64,000 nt of DNA from Arsenophonus sp052174475 (lineage in GTDB: Bacteria > Pseudomonadota > Gammaproteobacteria > Enterobacterales > Enterobacteriaceae): assembly GCA_052174475.1 (NCBI GenBank), contig JBQMRO010000084.1, positions 62,001 to 126,000 on the forward strand, given 5' to 3'. Below the pieces are notes generated by a model that saw nothing but the letters and a program-made list of their open reading frames with translations, had not been told where the DNA came from and searched no databases. The position numbers and the translations under genes were made by a program. Below, piece by piece: positions 10,296 to 20,705 of this stretch; the stretch's first letter is position 1, and every line of letters starts with the position of its first letter.

Positions 10296-10304
10296 AACAG
10301 GGTG

Positions 10305-10333
10305 TATTAAACCTGATTATAATATTTTGTCAA
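10305..10333 (-). promoter_or_regulatory. promoter of tRNA-Phe
   Basis: Minus strand: a perfect -35 TTGACA (10333-10328), a 17-base spacer and TTAATA (10310-10305) as -10, followed by a C-rich discriminator (CACCCTG) just before the tRNA. This is the layout of a strong stable-RNA promoter and is the best promoter I see in the window. Confidence 0.7.
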
Positions 10334-11176
10334 TTAAAATTATTGTAATAATCTTTCTTATGCTTGTTTTCAATAATTTAACAGTAGTTAACAAAAATTG
10401 TTAGAAACCTTTTCTGAATTAAAAAAGCTCCACTTTATTCAGGGGTACTAACAAAATTCAGTAAAAAGGTCATTAACAATAATTTCTTCTCATTATTACT
10501 TTAATTAGATATTACGTAATTGAGTAGCTGAAATTTAGTCACTAATGTTTCCTAAACATTACCTAGTGGTATTTAATTAAAAATTTGTACTGCTAAGCTT
10601 TTTATTGTTATAGAATACTCATAATATACTACCGACTCCACCATTATAGGTGTAAATTATCACATAGCGATGTAAGTTAGCCATTTATGATTTTACCTAA
10701 ATAGTGTTTTGTAGCAATGATAAATAGACGTTTTCTAGATCAATATTATTGTCAGGATCAAACAAATAATTTCGATATGGTTATGTTCGATGCTATGGGC
10801 ACAAAAACGCCTCTACCTACGCTGTCTTTGGTTTAATTTATATTAAACTTAAAGTATTCAAGAAACTTGACCGCATAAGGATTAAAATTAGATTCTATTT
10901 GTATAATTGCTAGAATTAACGACATATTTTGCACGGCCTGACGGATATTTAATAAATATTTATTTATGAATACATTTATCTAAGTAATTCCTATTAATTG
11001 GACGGTAATTGAAGTGGATGATACGTAACTCTAACTAACATTGCTGTAATCTATTTTCTAATAGGTAGTTAAAAAATTTTGTTGCTCGCTATATCCCTTT
11101 TCCTAGCAGATCACATAATTTGTATGATCAATATTTTAATGATTAAGAAATTGAATCGCTCTTTAATTGAAGATAA

Positions 11177-11305
11177 AGAGTCGTCTATTTTTGCTAAAAG
11201 AAGATAGAATCGGTTTATTTGAGACTATTTGTAAGTATAAATTTTTTTTGTAGTATAATATTTAATTTAACATCTAATTTTAGATATATTAATCCTAAGT
11301 TTGAC
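11177..11305 (-). mobile_element. terminal fragment of element C inside mltC
   Basis: About 130 bases at roughly 75-80% similarity to the end of element C (compare 33290-33420 reversed and 46720-46860): shared blocks include tctatttttgctaaaag, gatagaatcggtttatt and tctaattttag. It is cut at 11306 by the IS256 relic. This gives the order of events: mltC first, then element C, then IS256. Confidence 0.6.
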
Positions 11306-12720
11306 AAATTATATTTATTTCTGGTGCATGGAAATAAGGAGATGCTATTGTTGTATCTTGATAATTAATTTCATGAATAATTTCAATAATAGAAGATTGT
11401 ATGCCATGAAAATATATCCTACAAATATCCGAGAAACCAGATATCACCTATGGTGATCCATTGCACTAACTCATCTATAATGGTGCCAGATAGATTATAG
11501 GCACCGTTGTTTAAGCTGAACTTGAAGGCATGCTGCACTAAGATGCTCAATGTTGTTTTTTGTAGACGGATGTCTACCCAACGCCATTGTCCATAATGAT
11601 TATGTGTCACAGCGAACTATATAGACTAGTATTAGCGATCTTGAGTAAAATTGCTTAAGGTTAAAATAGGATAGAAGTGGTAATGGAATTCCCTTTCAAC
11701 ACCTCATTGCTGCTGCCTTATCTAAGGCGTGCAAAAAAAATGACGAAAGATTGTACTAATATGACCTACCAGTAAGCAAAGCACATCTCCACTGCTGATT
11801 TTACGAAATTTTTTTGCTTCTCGGCAAAAATAAGATCTCTTTTCATGCCATTAGCAGACTGAAACAGCAATAGCTTAAAAACGCAGGCAAGATGATACTT
11901 GCATGATTTAAGTGATACTGCTATGTTTATTTTTATCTTAATGGTAAATTGTTCTGTCAGGCAAGATGATCGTCTTTGCCTGCTGATCATTATTGGTGTC
12001 ACTTCGCCAATGGCGTAAGGAACTTATTGCAGTTAAAGATTCTTATCAAGAGTCAGAAACGAATTAATTCGAAATTATCAATGTCTGAAATCATTCACGG
12101 CTTAACCGTGTCTCAATACTTGCTACCGTAGATGGCGCTTAGTCTTTTTGGCATGCAATGCAAAGATATTATCAGGCACGCAGCACTAATCTTGATTAGT
12201 GATATATAAAACATCTAATGTGCTGAATTTACTCTCCAAAGGCATGCAACCGAAGATTAATCTTAAGTTCTTGCCGGGAATTCAGGTTAGCAGAGAGCAG
12301 CGTGATGCTGCTAACAAAACCTTTAATGCTTTGTTGTCAAAGTTTTTTGCGTATCATCCAGCAATAAGGATGTTGAAGAAAAATAAAGAAAAATGACTGA
12401 CATTCCATGCTTTTTCGTCAGCGTAGTAGGCTTTAATAATAACGACGAATTTAATTAAATCAGCTTTTTCGATAGTATAAGTTTACGAGTTCGTCACGCA
12501 AATCGCTGTAGTTCAAAAAATAATCCTTTAATGTTATTTAAAGCTTTTCCTGTTTTCTAAAAAAGCTAAAGCCAGCTAAATGGATTTTTAATTTGCTAAC
12601 CTTCTAGTTTTTGGGGGAGTAAGCAATGTTCAATTTAAGGATGGAGAACAGATTTATGAAGCATCAGAGTAGAACGTGTAGCCTGTAACGACCGTCATAC
12701 AGTAGATTTACTAATAACTC
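11306..12720 (+). mobile_element. IS256-type element relic inside mltC
   Basis: Full-length copy (1.41 kb). Starts aaattatatttatttctgg and ends gatttactaataactc. Within it, 12199-12396 still reads KTSNVLNLLSKGMQPKINL, REQRDAANKTFNALLSKF and HPAIRMLKKNKEK. This is the IS256 transposase region after the second catalytic Asp (consensus HKTANVLNKLPKSMQPKVK, REAAYKAFNAFLG, KLEKDREELLAFYDFPA). Other frames are broken. Confidence 0.8.
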
Positions 12721-12991
12721 TAAAAATTATTATGACTATAGGTGGTTTGGTATTGATCAGTATAGTTAACATAACTTTTTAGCTTATCATAATTAGAGCT
12801 TATTGAATTTTTAAATATTTTTGATTTTGTAAGTAAGTCGCTAAGCTAAAATATTTAATCCCATTGCAATCTTTAATATTTTTATAAAAATATGATTTAT
12901 TTATTGCTGAAGCAATAATCAACTAAAAGTGAACCATGATGATAGGAAGTAGTAGCTTTTTGTATCATTTATAGTCTGTTACATAAAAACT

Positions 12992-13013
12992 ATCAGAATG
13001 AAAAGATTCTGAT
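12992..13013 (-). terminator. putative terminator after mutY-yggX
   Basis: Minus strand: ATCAGAAT, six loop bases and ATTCTGAT, then AGTTTTTATG. The 8-bp perfect stem with a short T run lies just beyond the yggX remnant. It could be an intrinsic terminator for mutY-yggX. Confidence 0.5.
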
Positions 13014-13019
13014 GAGGTA

Positions 13020-13293
13020 AGAATTGTTTTTTAGATAGACTATAGTCTTCAATATAAACTTCTTTCTCTTTAAAAAAAGATTTTCTCATCTCTTTCTCTA
13101 ACAGTTTTCGGTCTTCAGAATTCATCGTGCTAAGATTTTTCATTGATTAACATGGTTTACTTTATCATTTATTGTCTTCAGAATTCTTTAGATATTTAAT
13201 TAAAAATTCGTTTACCTATTTATTAGGATAAAACTGAAAATCTAAACCTTCACCTTTACGTTTTAAAAAAGTTCAAAAAATAGTTCTACTCAT
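13020..13293 (-). pseudogene. yggX: yggX Fe(II)-trafficking protein, decayed
   Basis: YggX is a small protein of iron traffic and protection of Fe-S clusters. The ATG is intact (13293-13291) and the frame reads MSRTIF, a TGA, then TFLKRKGEGLDFQFYP. This matches E. coli [23 protein letters not shown], so the conserved Cys codon has become TGA. Later, LINEKNLSTMNSEDRKLLEK and KEKEVYIEDYS match [20 protein letters not shown] and EGKEVHIEGYT, with frameshifts between. It lies 30 bases after mutY, as in the E. coli mutY-yggX-mltC operon. Not functional. Confidence 0.9.
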
Positions 13294-13322
13294 TAAGTAA
13301 GTGTATTCTCAAAATAGAAAAG

Positions 13323-14362
13323 TTAATATTTAAATTGTTTAAGTAAGTTTTTAACTGGTGTAGCTAAGCCAATTTTTATATCTTGCTGTAAGTTATACCA
13401 AATCCCTGTCGTTTCCTCTACGAAAGCAGAAAACTGATTAATAGTGATATAAATAGGTATAACATCTAAATAAAAATGACTAAAAGTATGACGAAATGTA
13501 ATTAATTGTTCAATTTTATTATATACAATACCGGAATTATTAAGCCATTCATTTAATGCATCTATCGTATCAAATTGTGGAAAAATATATAAGCCTCCCC
13601 AAATTCCAGAAGGAGGGCGCTTTTTTAGCCAAATTGAATTTTCATATTGTAGAATCAAAAACCAGCTACATTTAGTTGAAATTAGTTGTTTAGGTTTTTT
13701 AGCTGGAAAATTTTGCCAGCTATGATTTATAAAAGCATAACAACCTTTTTGTAACGGGCAGAATTTGCATTTAGGTTTACTACGACTACAGATCATAGCA
13801 CCGAGATCCATTATCCCCTGATTAAAATATTGAACATCATTTGCAGGGGTTAACAGAGTACTAATATCCCACAGTTTATTTTCAATTTTTTTTTACCAGG
13901 CCAATCTTTAATTCCATAGTAACGAGTAAGTATGCGTTTTACGTTACCATCTAGGATCGGGAAATGTTGATTTTCTGATAGTGATAAAATAGCGCCGGCA
14001 GTGGAGCGTCCAATGCCTGGAAATGAGATCACTTGATCAAATTTATTAGGGAAACGGCCATTATATTTTGCAACAATTTGTTGTGCTGCTTTATGTAAAT
14101 TACGGGCTCTAGCATAGTAACCAAGTCCAGTCCACAGGTGCAAGATTTCATCTTGCTGGGCATTAGCTAAAGAAGTGATGTCAGGGAAATGACTAATAAA
14201 TTTTTCAAAATAAGGAATTACGGTAACAACCTGTGTTTGTTGCAACATGACTTCAGATAACCAGATGTGATAATGGGATTTTTTTCGTTGCCATGGGAGC
14301 GTTTTTCGCCCATAACGATGATACCAGTTAAGTACAGCATGAGAAAATTGTAGTTTATCCAT
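13323..14362 (-). pseudogene. mutY: MutY adenine DNA glycosylase, split by one missing base in a run of nine A
   Basis: MutY removes A opposite 8-oxoguanine. The 5' part (14362-13850) reads the glycosylase domain with WLSEVMLQQTQVV (catalytic Glu), the helix-hairpin-helix FPGIGRSTAGAI and FPILDGNVKR (catalytic Asp). The 3' part gives ENKLWDISTLLTP, then MDLGAMICSRSKPKCKFC with all four Cys of the [4Fe-4S] cluster, and the C-terminal NUDIX-like domain (WGGLYIFPQF, FRHTFSHFYLD). The two halves join at GKK(K)IENKLW, where the mRNA has nine A (plus-strand T run 13886-13894); ten would restore the frame. No other stop or frameshift is present over about 347 codons. Slippage on poly(A) could yield full-length protein, as reported in other insect endosymbionts. 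It is convergent with nothing intact; yggX follows and trmB lies divergently upstream. Confidence 0.9.
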
Positions 14363-14602
14363 ATTAAAGTCTTTAATCCTAACAATATTATAAAAATACC
14401 TTTTGATATTAGCGATGGTATCATCATTAGTTATTTTCTTCTCAAGAAAATATATTTAATCTTTAGTTAGATATTAGTTTTGATGAAGCTTTTATTTCGT
14501 TAATAGAGTAATTCTTTTTACCTAGCATTTTATATTCAATTGATTAAAATATAATTTTCTATATTATGAATGGCGTTAACTGATAAAATAATCTTAATAC
14601 TT

Positions 14603-15322
14603 ATGATTAAAAATATTATTACTCCAGAAATTAATGAAGAGGGAAAAGTAATACGTCGTGTTCGTAGTTTTGTCCGCCGTCAGAGGAGATTAACTCCTCA
14701 TCAGGAAAATGTGCTAAAAATGTTATGGCCTAAAATTGGGGTAGATTTTACCAGCCATCCTCTGTCATTTAATATATTATTTGGTAATAATGCGCCGGTG
14801 ATCCTAGAAATTGGATTTGGCATGGGGGCATCGTTAGTTAGCATGGCTAAACAAAATCCATCTAAAAATTTTTTTGGTATTGAAGTCAATGTATCATGCA
14901 TTAGTGCTTGTTTAACAGCAGCAAAAGAAGTCAAGCTTAGTAATTTACGGGTTATGTGTCATGATGCAATTGAAGTATTAGAGAAAATGTTGTTAGATAG
15001 TTCGTTAAATATGGTGCAACTTTTTTTTCCTGATCCTTGGCATAAAGTAAGACATAATAAGCGTCGAATTGTGCAGCATTCCTTTGGTAAGCTTGTTTTA
15101 CAAAAATTAGAATTAGGTGGTATATTGCATATAGCAACCGACTGGCATCCTTATGCTGAGAATATATTAAATATAATGCATAAAATTAATGATTATCGAA
15201 ATTTGTCAGTAGCAGGTGATTATGTTCAGCGGCTTGTTACGCGACCGGTAACTAAATTTGAAAAGCGTGGTCTCCAGTTAGGCCACATAGTATTTGATCT
15301 TATGTTTGAGAGAATAAGATAA
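14603..15322 (+). CDS. trmB: tRNA (guanine(46)-N7)-methyltransferase TrmB
   Basis: Methylates N7 of G46 in the variable loop of several tRNAs using S-adenosylmethionine. From this ATG the protein is 239 residues, the same as E. coli, and MIKNIITPEINEEGK aligns with the E. coli start MKNDVISPEFDENGR. An in-frame ATG 33 bases upstream (14570) would add 11 residues without family support; neither has a clear Shine-Dalgarno. Visible motifs: FVRRQRRLTPHQ, the SAM-binding LEIGFGMGASLV, FFPDPWHKVRHNKRRI with the catalytic Asp, ATDWHPYAE and the C-terminal TKFEKRG. Divergent from mutY, as in E. coli. No yggL is found after it. Confidence 0.95.
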   Translation: MIKNIITPEINEEGKVIRRVRSFVRRQRRLTPHQENVLKMLWPKIGVDFTSHPLSFNILFGNNAPVILEIGFGMGASLVSMAKQNPSKNFFGIEVNVSCISACLTAAKEVKLSNLRVMCHDAIEVLEKMLLDSSLNMVQLFFPDPWHKVRHNKRRIVQHSFGKLVLQKLELGGILHIATDWHPYAENILNIMHKINDYRNLSVAGDYVQRLVTRPVTKFEKRGLQLGHIVFDLMFERIR

Positions 15323-15363
15323 CAACTAAATAGCGTGTAGCTGTCATTTATGTAAAAAACTAG

Positions 15364-15381
15364 CTTATGTGTTGACATAAG
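15364..15381 (+). terminator. possible weak terminator after trmB
   Basis: CTTATGT, loop GTTG and ACATAAG form a 7-bp stem 41 bases after the trmB stop, but only a poor T run (gttgtt) follows. Weak evidence. Confidence 0.3.
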
Positions 15382-15394
15382 GTTGTTACTATCA

Positions 15395-15740
15395 TTACAG
15401 AGTAATGAGGTAGGTATGTCTGTATTTCAATTGTTATAGTTTCAGACAAATTTTTCCAGACTATATAATTCAGTAAATAAAACAACCTTACACTCATGGA
15501 ATCTACTTAGGCATACACTTTTAATAGGATGATGTAACTATTTACATTTTGAATACGGAATTCCTTAACAATAACATGCTGATTACCTAACTTTATTAGG
15601 TAATTGTGACTAATTTCATGCTTGCTAGTAATTATTTCGTACTATTCAGGCTCCATTTTAGCAAATGGATAAACTTCTGAGTGATGATCAGATCAAGAAA
15701 ATTGCTGACACACTCTGCATTAAACTCTCCTTTATATAGA
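15395..15740 (-). mobile_element. IS1595-type element relic, 3' part
   Basis: Shares blocks such as tacctaactttattaggtaat, taatttcatgcttgctagtaa and tggataaacttctgagtgatg with the copies at 17690-18240 and 50370-50800. On the minus strand this is the C-terminal part of the DDE domain. No open frame survives. Confidence 0.6.
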
Positions 15741-15906
15741 GGAGATTGGGATTTCTATCAATAACCTATACCAACATAACCAAAACTACATATAGACGAA
15801 TTGCAAGAAGTTAATTTCTTAGCAAATTAATCTTTTCTCATTAAAACACTAGTTGATAAGATCAATAGTACGATTAATATTTTTATCATAGAGCTTATTC
15901 AGCCTA

Positions 15907-17297
15907 GAGTTATACTTATTTCTAGTGTATGTGATTTCAGAGATTCTAGCGTATCCCTTCTGATTAATTTCGTGAATGATGTTAATATCAGAGATATTAT
16001 ATGCCATAAAAATTCTACCCTACAGGTATCCTTAAAATTAGATATTACCTCCGATTTCTTGCATGAACGCATCCGTAATTATAACAGGTAGCTGATAGAA
16101 TCGCTTTTGAGGCGAAACTCTAAGCCATGTTGCGCAACATGCTCAATCCTGCCTTTATCAACAGGTGTGTCCATGCTATCGTTACTAACGGTTATTTATC
16201 ACAGCGAACTATACAGATTGGTATTGGCAATATTAAGATTAAAGTAACTAAGATCAGCGGATCTTATCGGCAAAAGAATATGCTTCAACAACTCATTATT
16301 ACCGCCTTATCTGAAGTGTGCAAAAGCGGCGAAGAGTTGCTATCATAGCTGGTACTACGAGGTACAGCTAATGATGATTTTCACGAAGCTCTAAGTTTTC
16401 TCGGTAAAAATCACATAATCTTTCTGCTAAAATGGGTACACACTCCAATCAGAACAAACTGAAACAGAAATGATTTGAAGAATAGAGGAAATAGTGCCTA
16501 TGTAATTTAAGCAATACAGACTATGTTTATTTCTTAGCCGATGACATATGTCGTCTTATTATGGACGATGATCACCTTGACCTGCTGATCATTATTAATG
16601 TCAGTTCGTATGGAGATACGGGTCCGTTGCGCTTGAAGATGCTTATCGAGAGTTAGAAATAAATTAAGCTAAACTTCTCAATAGTTAGTGAGCGCGTAGC
16701 TTAACTTTATCTTCTAGGATTGCTAAAAGAGTCGATGCCCTTAGTTTTAAACTATAATGGTAAAGATAGTTACAGACATGTGGTACTAACGCTATTAGCT
16801 ACACAAAATAGCTAATCTACTGGTTTCACTCCCCAAAGGTGCACAATCAAAACTTAAAGCTTGAGCTATAGGATCTTGGTTAACAACAGAGCTGTAATGT
16901 CTTAATAAATTCCTTAGTATTTTATTTGGCAAGGATTTCAGAGAAGTATCATCCTGCAACGATGAAGAAATTGTGGAAAGATCGAGAAATAGCTAGAATC
17001 CTATTCCTTTCCGTCAGCACAGTGGCATCAATTAGAATAAACGATCTTGTTAATCAACTTTTTTGATAGATTAAGGTTATAAAGATCACGCATGAAGCGC
17101 TGTGATCTCGAAAACAACCCTTTCAATGCTATTTAATATTATGCAGTTCTACTCAGAAAAACTTAGAATCGGTTAGGGGAATTTTAGCCTTGACCCTGAT
17201 AATAAACAACGCCCAATTTAAGGATGAAGAATAGATTTATGAAGCATCAGAGTAGAACGTAGCCTGATCACCATACACTAAGATTTGCTAATAACTC
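15907..17297 (+). mobile_element. IS256-type element relic
   Basis: Full-length copy with one of the best-preserved left ends, gagttatacttatttctag. Within it 16127-16348 reads MLRNMLNPAFINR, AIVTNGYLSQRTIQIGIGNI and KVTKISGSYRQKNMLQQLI, the N-terminal region of an IS256 transposase (GY..RT.QT.IG...I.VPKVR). It ends gatttgctaataactc. Everything else is stop-riddled. Confidence 0.8.
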
Positions 17298-17614
17298 ATA
17301 TATTTAACTGTGATAAAGAACCGTTATAGACAACGGCCATGAGAATGCCCATCGAGAAAACGGCGTTCAGTATGTTATCTTGCGCAGTATGATTTCGAAG
17401 TAAGTTTTAACAGCGCTGCTATCAGTTATTTAGCATACCATTACGGATGAATTCATAAAAGGGAGATATCATAGGTAATATCTGGTTTTATAGATACCAG
17501 TAGGATAGAGCTTTCATAGCATATCATCTATGTATTATTGAAATCATCCACAAATCAATCAGCTGGATATACCAGAATCTCAAAAACTCCATACACCAGA
17601 AATAAGTATAACTG
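17298..17614 (-). mobile_element. IS256-type fragment (element start only), opposite to its neighbour
   Basis: Ends ccatacaccagaaataagtat, the element start in minus orientation. It contains the conserved leader blocks (tttcatagcatatcatct, aaatcatccacaaatcaatca), but only about 300 bp are present. It abuts the plus-oriented copy before it, giving a head-on pair probably created by recombination. Confidence 0.7.
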
Positions 17615-17689
17615 TTTACTTTTTGCTAATTATTAAAACCAAGATATTTTTCTTACTAACTATTCAATAATATTTATAAAATCATATCT

Positions 17690-18240
17690 ATGTAAGCAAA
17701 GATTTTTGCTTTGCTCGCAAAGCAATTTTTAGCCACTTTTGCATTTCCATTGTTATTATTTCAAGCAAGCTTTTCTCAGGCAGATAATTTAATAAATAAA
17801 ATAATACTGCATTATAGAATCTACTTAGGCATCTTTTAATTGATTGATATAACTTATGTTTTGAATAGAATTCCTTAGCAATCACTCTTTGATTACCTAA
17901 CTTTATTAGGCGATAATAACTAAATTTATGCTTCTTAGCAAAAGCTTCCTACTATTTAGCTCCATCCAAGCAAAAGATGGACTCTTATCGATGATCAGCT
18001 TAAGAAAACGGCTAACACACTCTGGATTAGACTTTTCAAGAATCTGACTCCTCGCATTACCCTATTAATCTCAGGAAATTAAGACCGCGATTCGTTCTTT
18101 CTTTTTATCTCATTTACCCCCATTTCTACCTTTCCTATGTGGAATATAACCCCTCCCTCTTTAAAGGATTTAAAGAAAAATGTTTTGTCAACTTCAATAA
18201 TGTCACTTAATGAATTTGCGTTAACTCTCACTGCTGAATG
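17690..18240 (-). mobile_element. IS1595-type element relic, 3' part, cut by element C
   Basis: On the minus strand, fragments such as DKSPSFAWME and RRCLSRFYNAVLFYLLNYL correspond to the DDE domain end (consensus L.RFNGV...L.NYL.WF) seen also at 25330-26030 and 50370-51400. The reading breaks off near 18240, where element C begins. The other half is not found after element C. Confidence 0.6.
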
Positions 18241-18244
18241 AACG

Positions 18245-20202
18245 TACCATACTATGATCTGATCGGCACACCTACCCTACCTTTTTTCATATTCATGATC
18301 TAAGTACTATTTTTGCTCTGCGATATATGAATTTTAGGAATTCATCCAGATGACTCGGATGAATTTCCTAAAAAATTAATTTAGTTAAATAAGGAAGACA
18401 AGACATGACTTCATGTATAAAACTACTTGTTTACCCAAAGTGTTTTATGATCTCATTTCCTAAATTAATAATGAGAGATAGACTAAATTTTATGATACCT
18501 CAAAAGAGGCTCTATACACTAATGCGCCTGACTCCAGTTCTTAATCTTTCTTGACACGCAAGTATTATCCTCCTCTAATTAGAGTCATCCTAGATTTTTT
18601 TAGAATGCTTAGGGTGTTAAGCCGATAATGCTGAATATAAATGCATTGAGGAGCAATGAATGAAATTATGATTCCCGATGAATTCCTAACCTATAGAGGA
18701 CATGGATAATCTCAGTGTCTCCTTTGCCTCTTTGGCAAACATAAAGGTAACTAGATCGATAGACCTTACGAATAGAGATAAGATGATAATTTCTATTTTT
18801 CTAGAAATATATCTAGAGAGTAATTTATTCAGATGTATATCTCCCTCTCCTCTTAACTAATTTGCTTTTTGCTATTGATGCTGACTAGAAAAAATTTTTT
18901 GAAAAACACAATGAAAGTATCAGCTCATGGATCCGTCTATCTGTCGAATTAATGCTTGCCTGTAGTGCTTGTGCTTATAGTATTCGGCACTGATACTGTG
19001 CTACTTCTGAATGTTCCTCAATTATTTTTCTGTTAAATCTATAAGTTAAAAGCCTACAATTCATACGGAATCAAAGCTACCCAGCAGTGATTAGCGGAAC
19101 AGGTTTAAATTTCACCCAACTTCGACCTCTTTGGTAACACATTATTTCACTACGCCCATAATTCTTTAGCCTATTTAATAATAACTGCTCGCTACTTAAA
19201 CCTCTGTTTTTTCGCACTTTCTACACCCGCTTGTATTATGCTGCAGTTGGTACATAAACAGAGTATCGAAATTGATACCTTTTCTGCCTTGTACATTTAT
19301 GATTAATAACTCAATCAGCATCGGTATCTTTATATCTCCGTTACTTATGGCAGTCTAGATATTAAACATGCTCTATGGAATGAGTTGTTCTTTAAAAAAA
19401 TAGCAGCAGAAGAAATCTAGAGAAGGGCTATCAAGTACCTTGTACTACGTTAGAATTATGACTTGATAAATCCCAATACTCTTCATGATCTAAACTATAT
19501 CTGCGCTAGGAAAAGCACTTGCAACGTACACCATGAAGGCAGAGTACGGACGCATTTACTGTAAAGTAACACTTCGCTAAAAAGGCGAAAAATGAGTGTG
19601 GGCATAGCGCTAAAGGTATTTAGCGCTATGCCTTAACAGGCTTACGGTATTTACGTTAAAGCTTCGGCATTACTTTGCTGGAGAGAAGTTACGGATCATC
19701 ACTATTAGCACTGTACATAACAATATCGAGAGCAGCCACTAATTAAAAATAGATAATCGAATTGCAGATTAGTCAGATTCCGATAAAGAAATTTAAGCTG
19801 CTGTGTTACTTAATTTCTTATTGAATCGTAAATGAGGTATACTATTACCAAAATTGTATAAGACGCTGAAGATAACACAGTTCACAAAAACCTAGATTTT
19901 TCCGTTCTGATTAAAGGAATTTCTATCGCGCAGATCCATGTATATGGATTCTGTATAGCAATATACTACTTTACCGTCGATCAGCTTATCAAGAAGATAA
20001 CGAAATTGTTGTCAAGAAATGCATAAAAATAGAAAAACAAAAGTTATTAATTTAAACCTAGGATTAATATTGTTAAATTAGCGTATTAGATCAAAGAAGA
20101 GACGCTTTGATGAAATTGTAAGTTACAATAGACCATAGTAAGATCGATTATTTTTACTAAAATCAAAAATAGATGGCTTTGGTCTCTCTTAAATAGAGAG
20201 AC
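18245..20202 (+). mobile_element. element C, copy 1 (unidentified ~1.95-kb repeat)
   Basis: One of three long copies (also 31450-33425 and, inverted, 46715-48690). Shared landmarks in order: tattcatgatctaagtacta, a block around 18640 (gctgaatataaatgcattgagg), atgtataaaactacttg, ttgataccttttctgcctt, cgctgaagataacacagttc and a terminal atagatggcttt. The orientation of any coding is unknown; I find no recognisable protein family on either strand. Size and repeat behaviour suggest a dead transposon. A GTCTCTCT/AGAGAGAC hairpin (20182-20202) sits at its right end. Confidence 0.55.
19601..19632. repeat. perfect 14-bp-arm inverted repeat inside element C
   Basis: GGCATAGCGCTAAA (19601-19614), loop GGTA, then the exact reverse complement (19619-19632). 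Element C copy 2 lacks it at the equivalent place (about 32790-32840), so it arose in this copy. Confidence 0.8.
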
Positions 20203-20224
20203 AATTTTTAATAATGAACGTTGA

Positions 20225-20330
20225 TTTAGCTTGACTATATATCCTCTCTCAAACAAATGGTATGGTTGAACGATTTAATAGGCGCTATTAAAGATAGGTT
20301 GCAAAATCATTATTTTAATTTTAATTAAAA
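20225..20330 (+). mobile_element. IS481-type transposase fragment
   Basis: Reads SQTNGMVERFNRRY followed, after a stop, by VAKSLF. This is the conserved third-catalytic-residue box of IS481 transposases (SPQTNGMVERFNGRI). Only about 100 bases remain, between element C and the ihfB terminator. Confidence 0.65.
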
Positions 20331-20348
20331 TGCTATTTTAATAGCATT
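20329..20348 (-). terminator. rho-independent terminator of cmk-rpsA-ihfB block
   Basis: AATGCTATT, two bases and AATAGCATT form a perfect 9-bp stem 13-32 bases beyond the ihfB stop on the minus strand, followed by a T-rich TTAATTAAAATT. Confidence 0.55.
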
Positions 20349-20360
20349 AATGAATAAAAT

Positions 20361-20645
20361 TTATGCATAAATATTAACGCGATCACGTAATTCTTTACCA
20401 GGCTTGAAGTGAGGAACATATTTTCCTTTCAAATTAACTTTATCGCCCGTTTTCGGATTACGGCCCGTATGCGGTGAATGATAATGAAGAGAAAAACTAC
20501 CGAATCCGCGAATTTCAATACGCTCTCCATTAGAAAGGGTTATTGCCATATGATCAAGCATTTCTTTCACAGCTTCTTCAATAAGTTTTGCTGGTATATG
20601 AGCTGATTGGTTAATAAGTTTTTCAATTAATTCAGACCTGGTCAT
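20361..20645 (-). CDS. ihfB: integration host factor beta subunit
   Basis: DNA-bending nucleoid protein; with IHF-alpha it forms the heterodimer used in recombination, replication and transcription control. It has 94 residues, like E. coli IhfB, and starts MTRSELIEKL. The beta-arm segment is fully conserved: RGFGSFSLHYHSPHTGRNPKTG, with the Pro-containing tip that intercalates in DNA, then VPHFKPGKELRDRV. A strong Shine-Dalgarno (gggaggtg) lies six bases before the ATG. It is last in cmk-rpsA-ihfB, 60 bases after rpsA. ihfA is not in the window, so whether the usual heterodimer exists cannot be seen here. Confidence 0.97.
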   Translation of the reverse strand: MTRSELIEKLINQSAHIPAKLIEEAVKEMLDHMAITLSNGERIEIRGFGSFSLHYHSPHTGRNPKTGDKVNLKGKYVPHFKPGKELRDRVNIYA

Positions 20646-20705
20646 AGCACCTCCCTAAACACTAGCATTACAGGGGACCAAAATGTTGTCATATGGAATA
20701 CTTAA

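Larger units (their letters stand above)
10490..12960 (-). pseudogene. mltC: mltC lytic murein transglycosylase, decayed and split by IS insertions
   Basis: MltC is an outer-membrane lipoprotein that cleaves peptidoglycan. Upstream part (12960-12721, minus): KDCNGIKYFSLATYLQNQ, then KSYVNYTDQYQTTYSHNNF, matching E. coli KDTNGFDILMGQFAHNIE and KDYVKYTDQYQTRSHINF. An IS256 relic (11306-12720) and a 130-bp piece of element C follow. The gene then resumes with FNYLLENRL, LRIIHFNYRPINRNYLDK, LILAIIQIESNFNPYAV, FDPDNNIDLENVYLSLL and YNGGVGSVL, all in the right order and matching FADYLLKNRL, NHLDKRAHKYL, LILAIMQTESSFNPYAV, FDPASNIDTGTAYLAML and YNGGAGSVL. The catalytic ES pair is visible. Many stops and frameshifts. 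It follows mutY-yggX exactly as in E. coli. Confidence 0.87.

Noticed and set aside
18245..20202. Element C as a group II intron
   Set aside because: I found neither the reverse transcriptase YADD motif nor a domain V hairpin in any copy.
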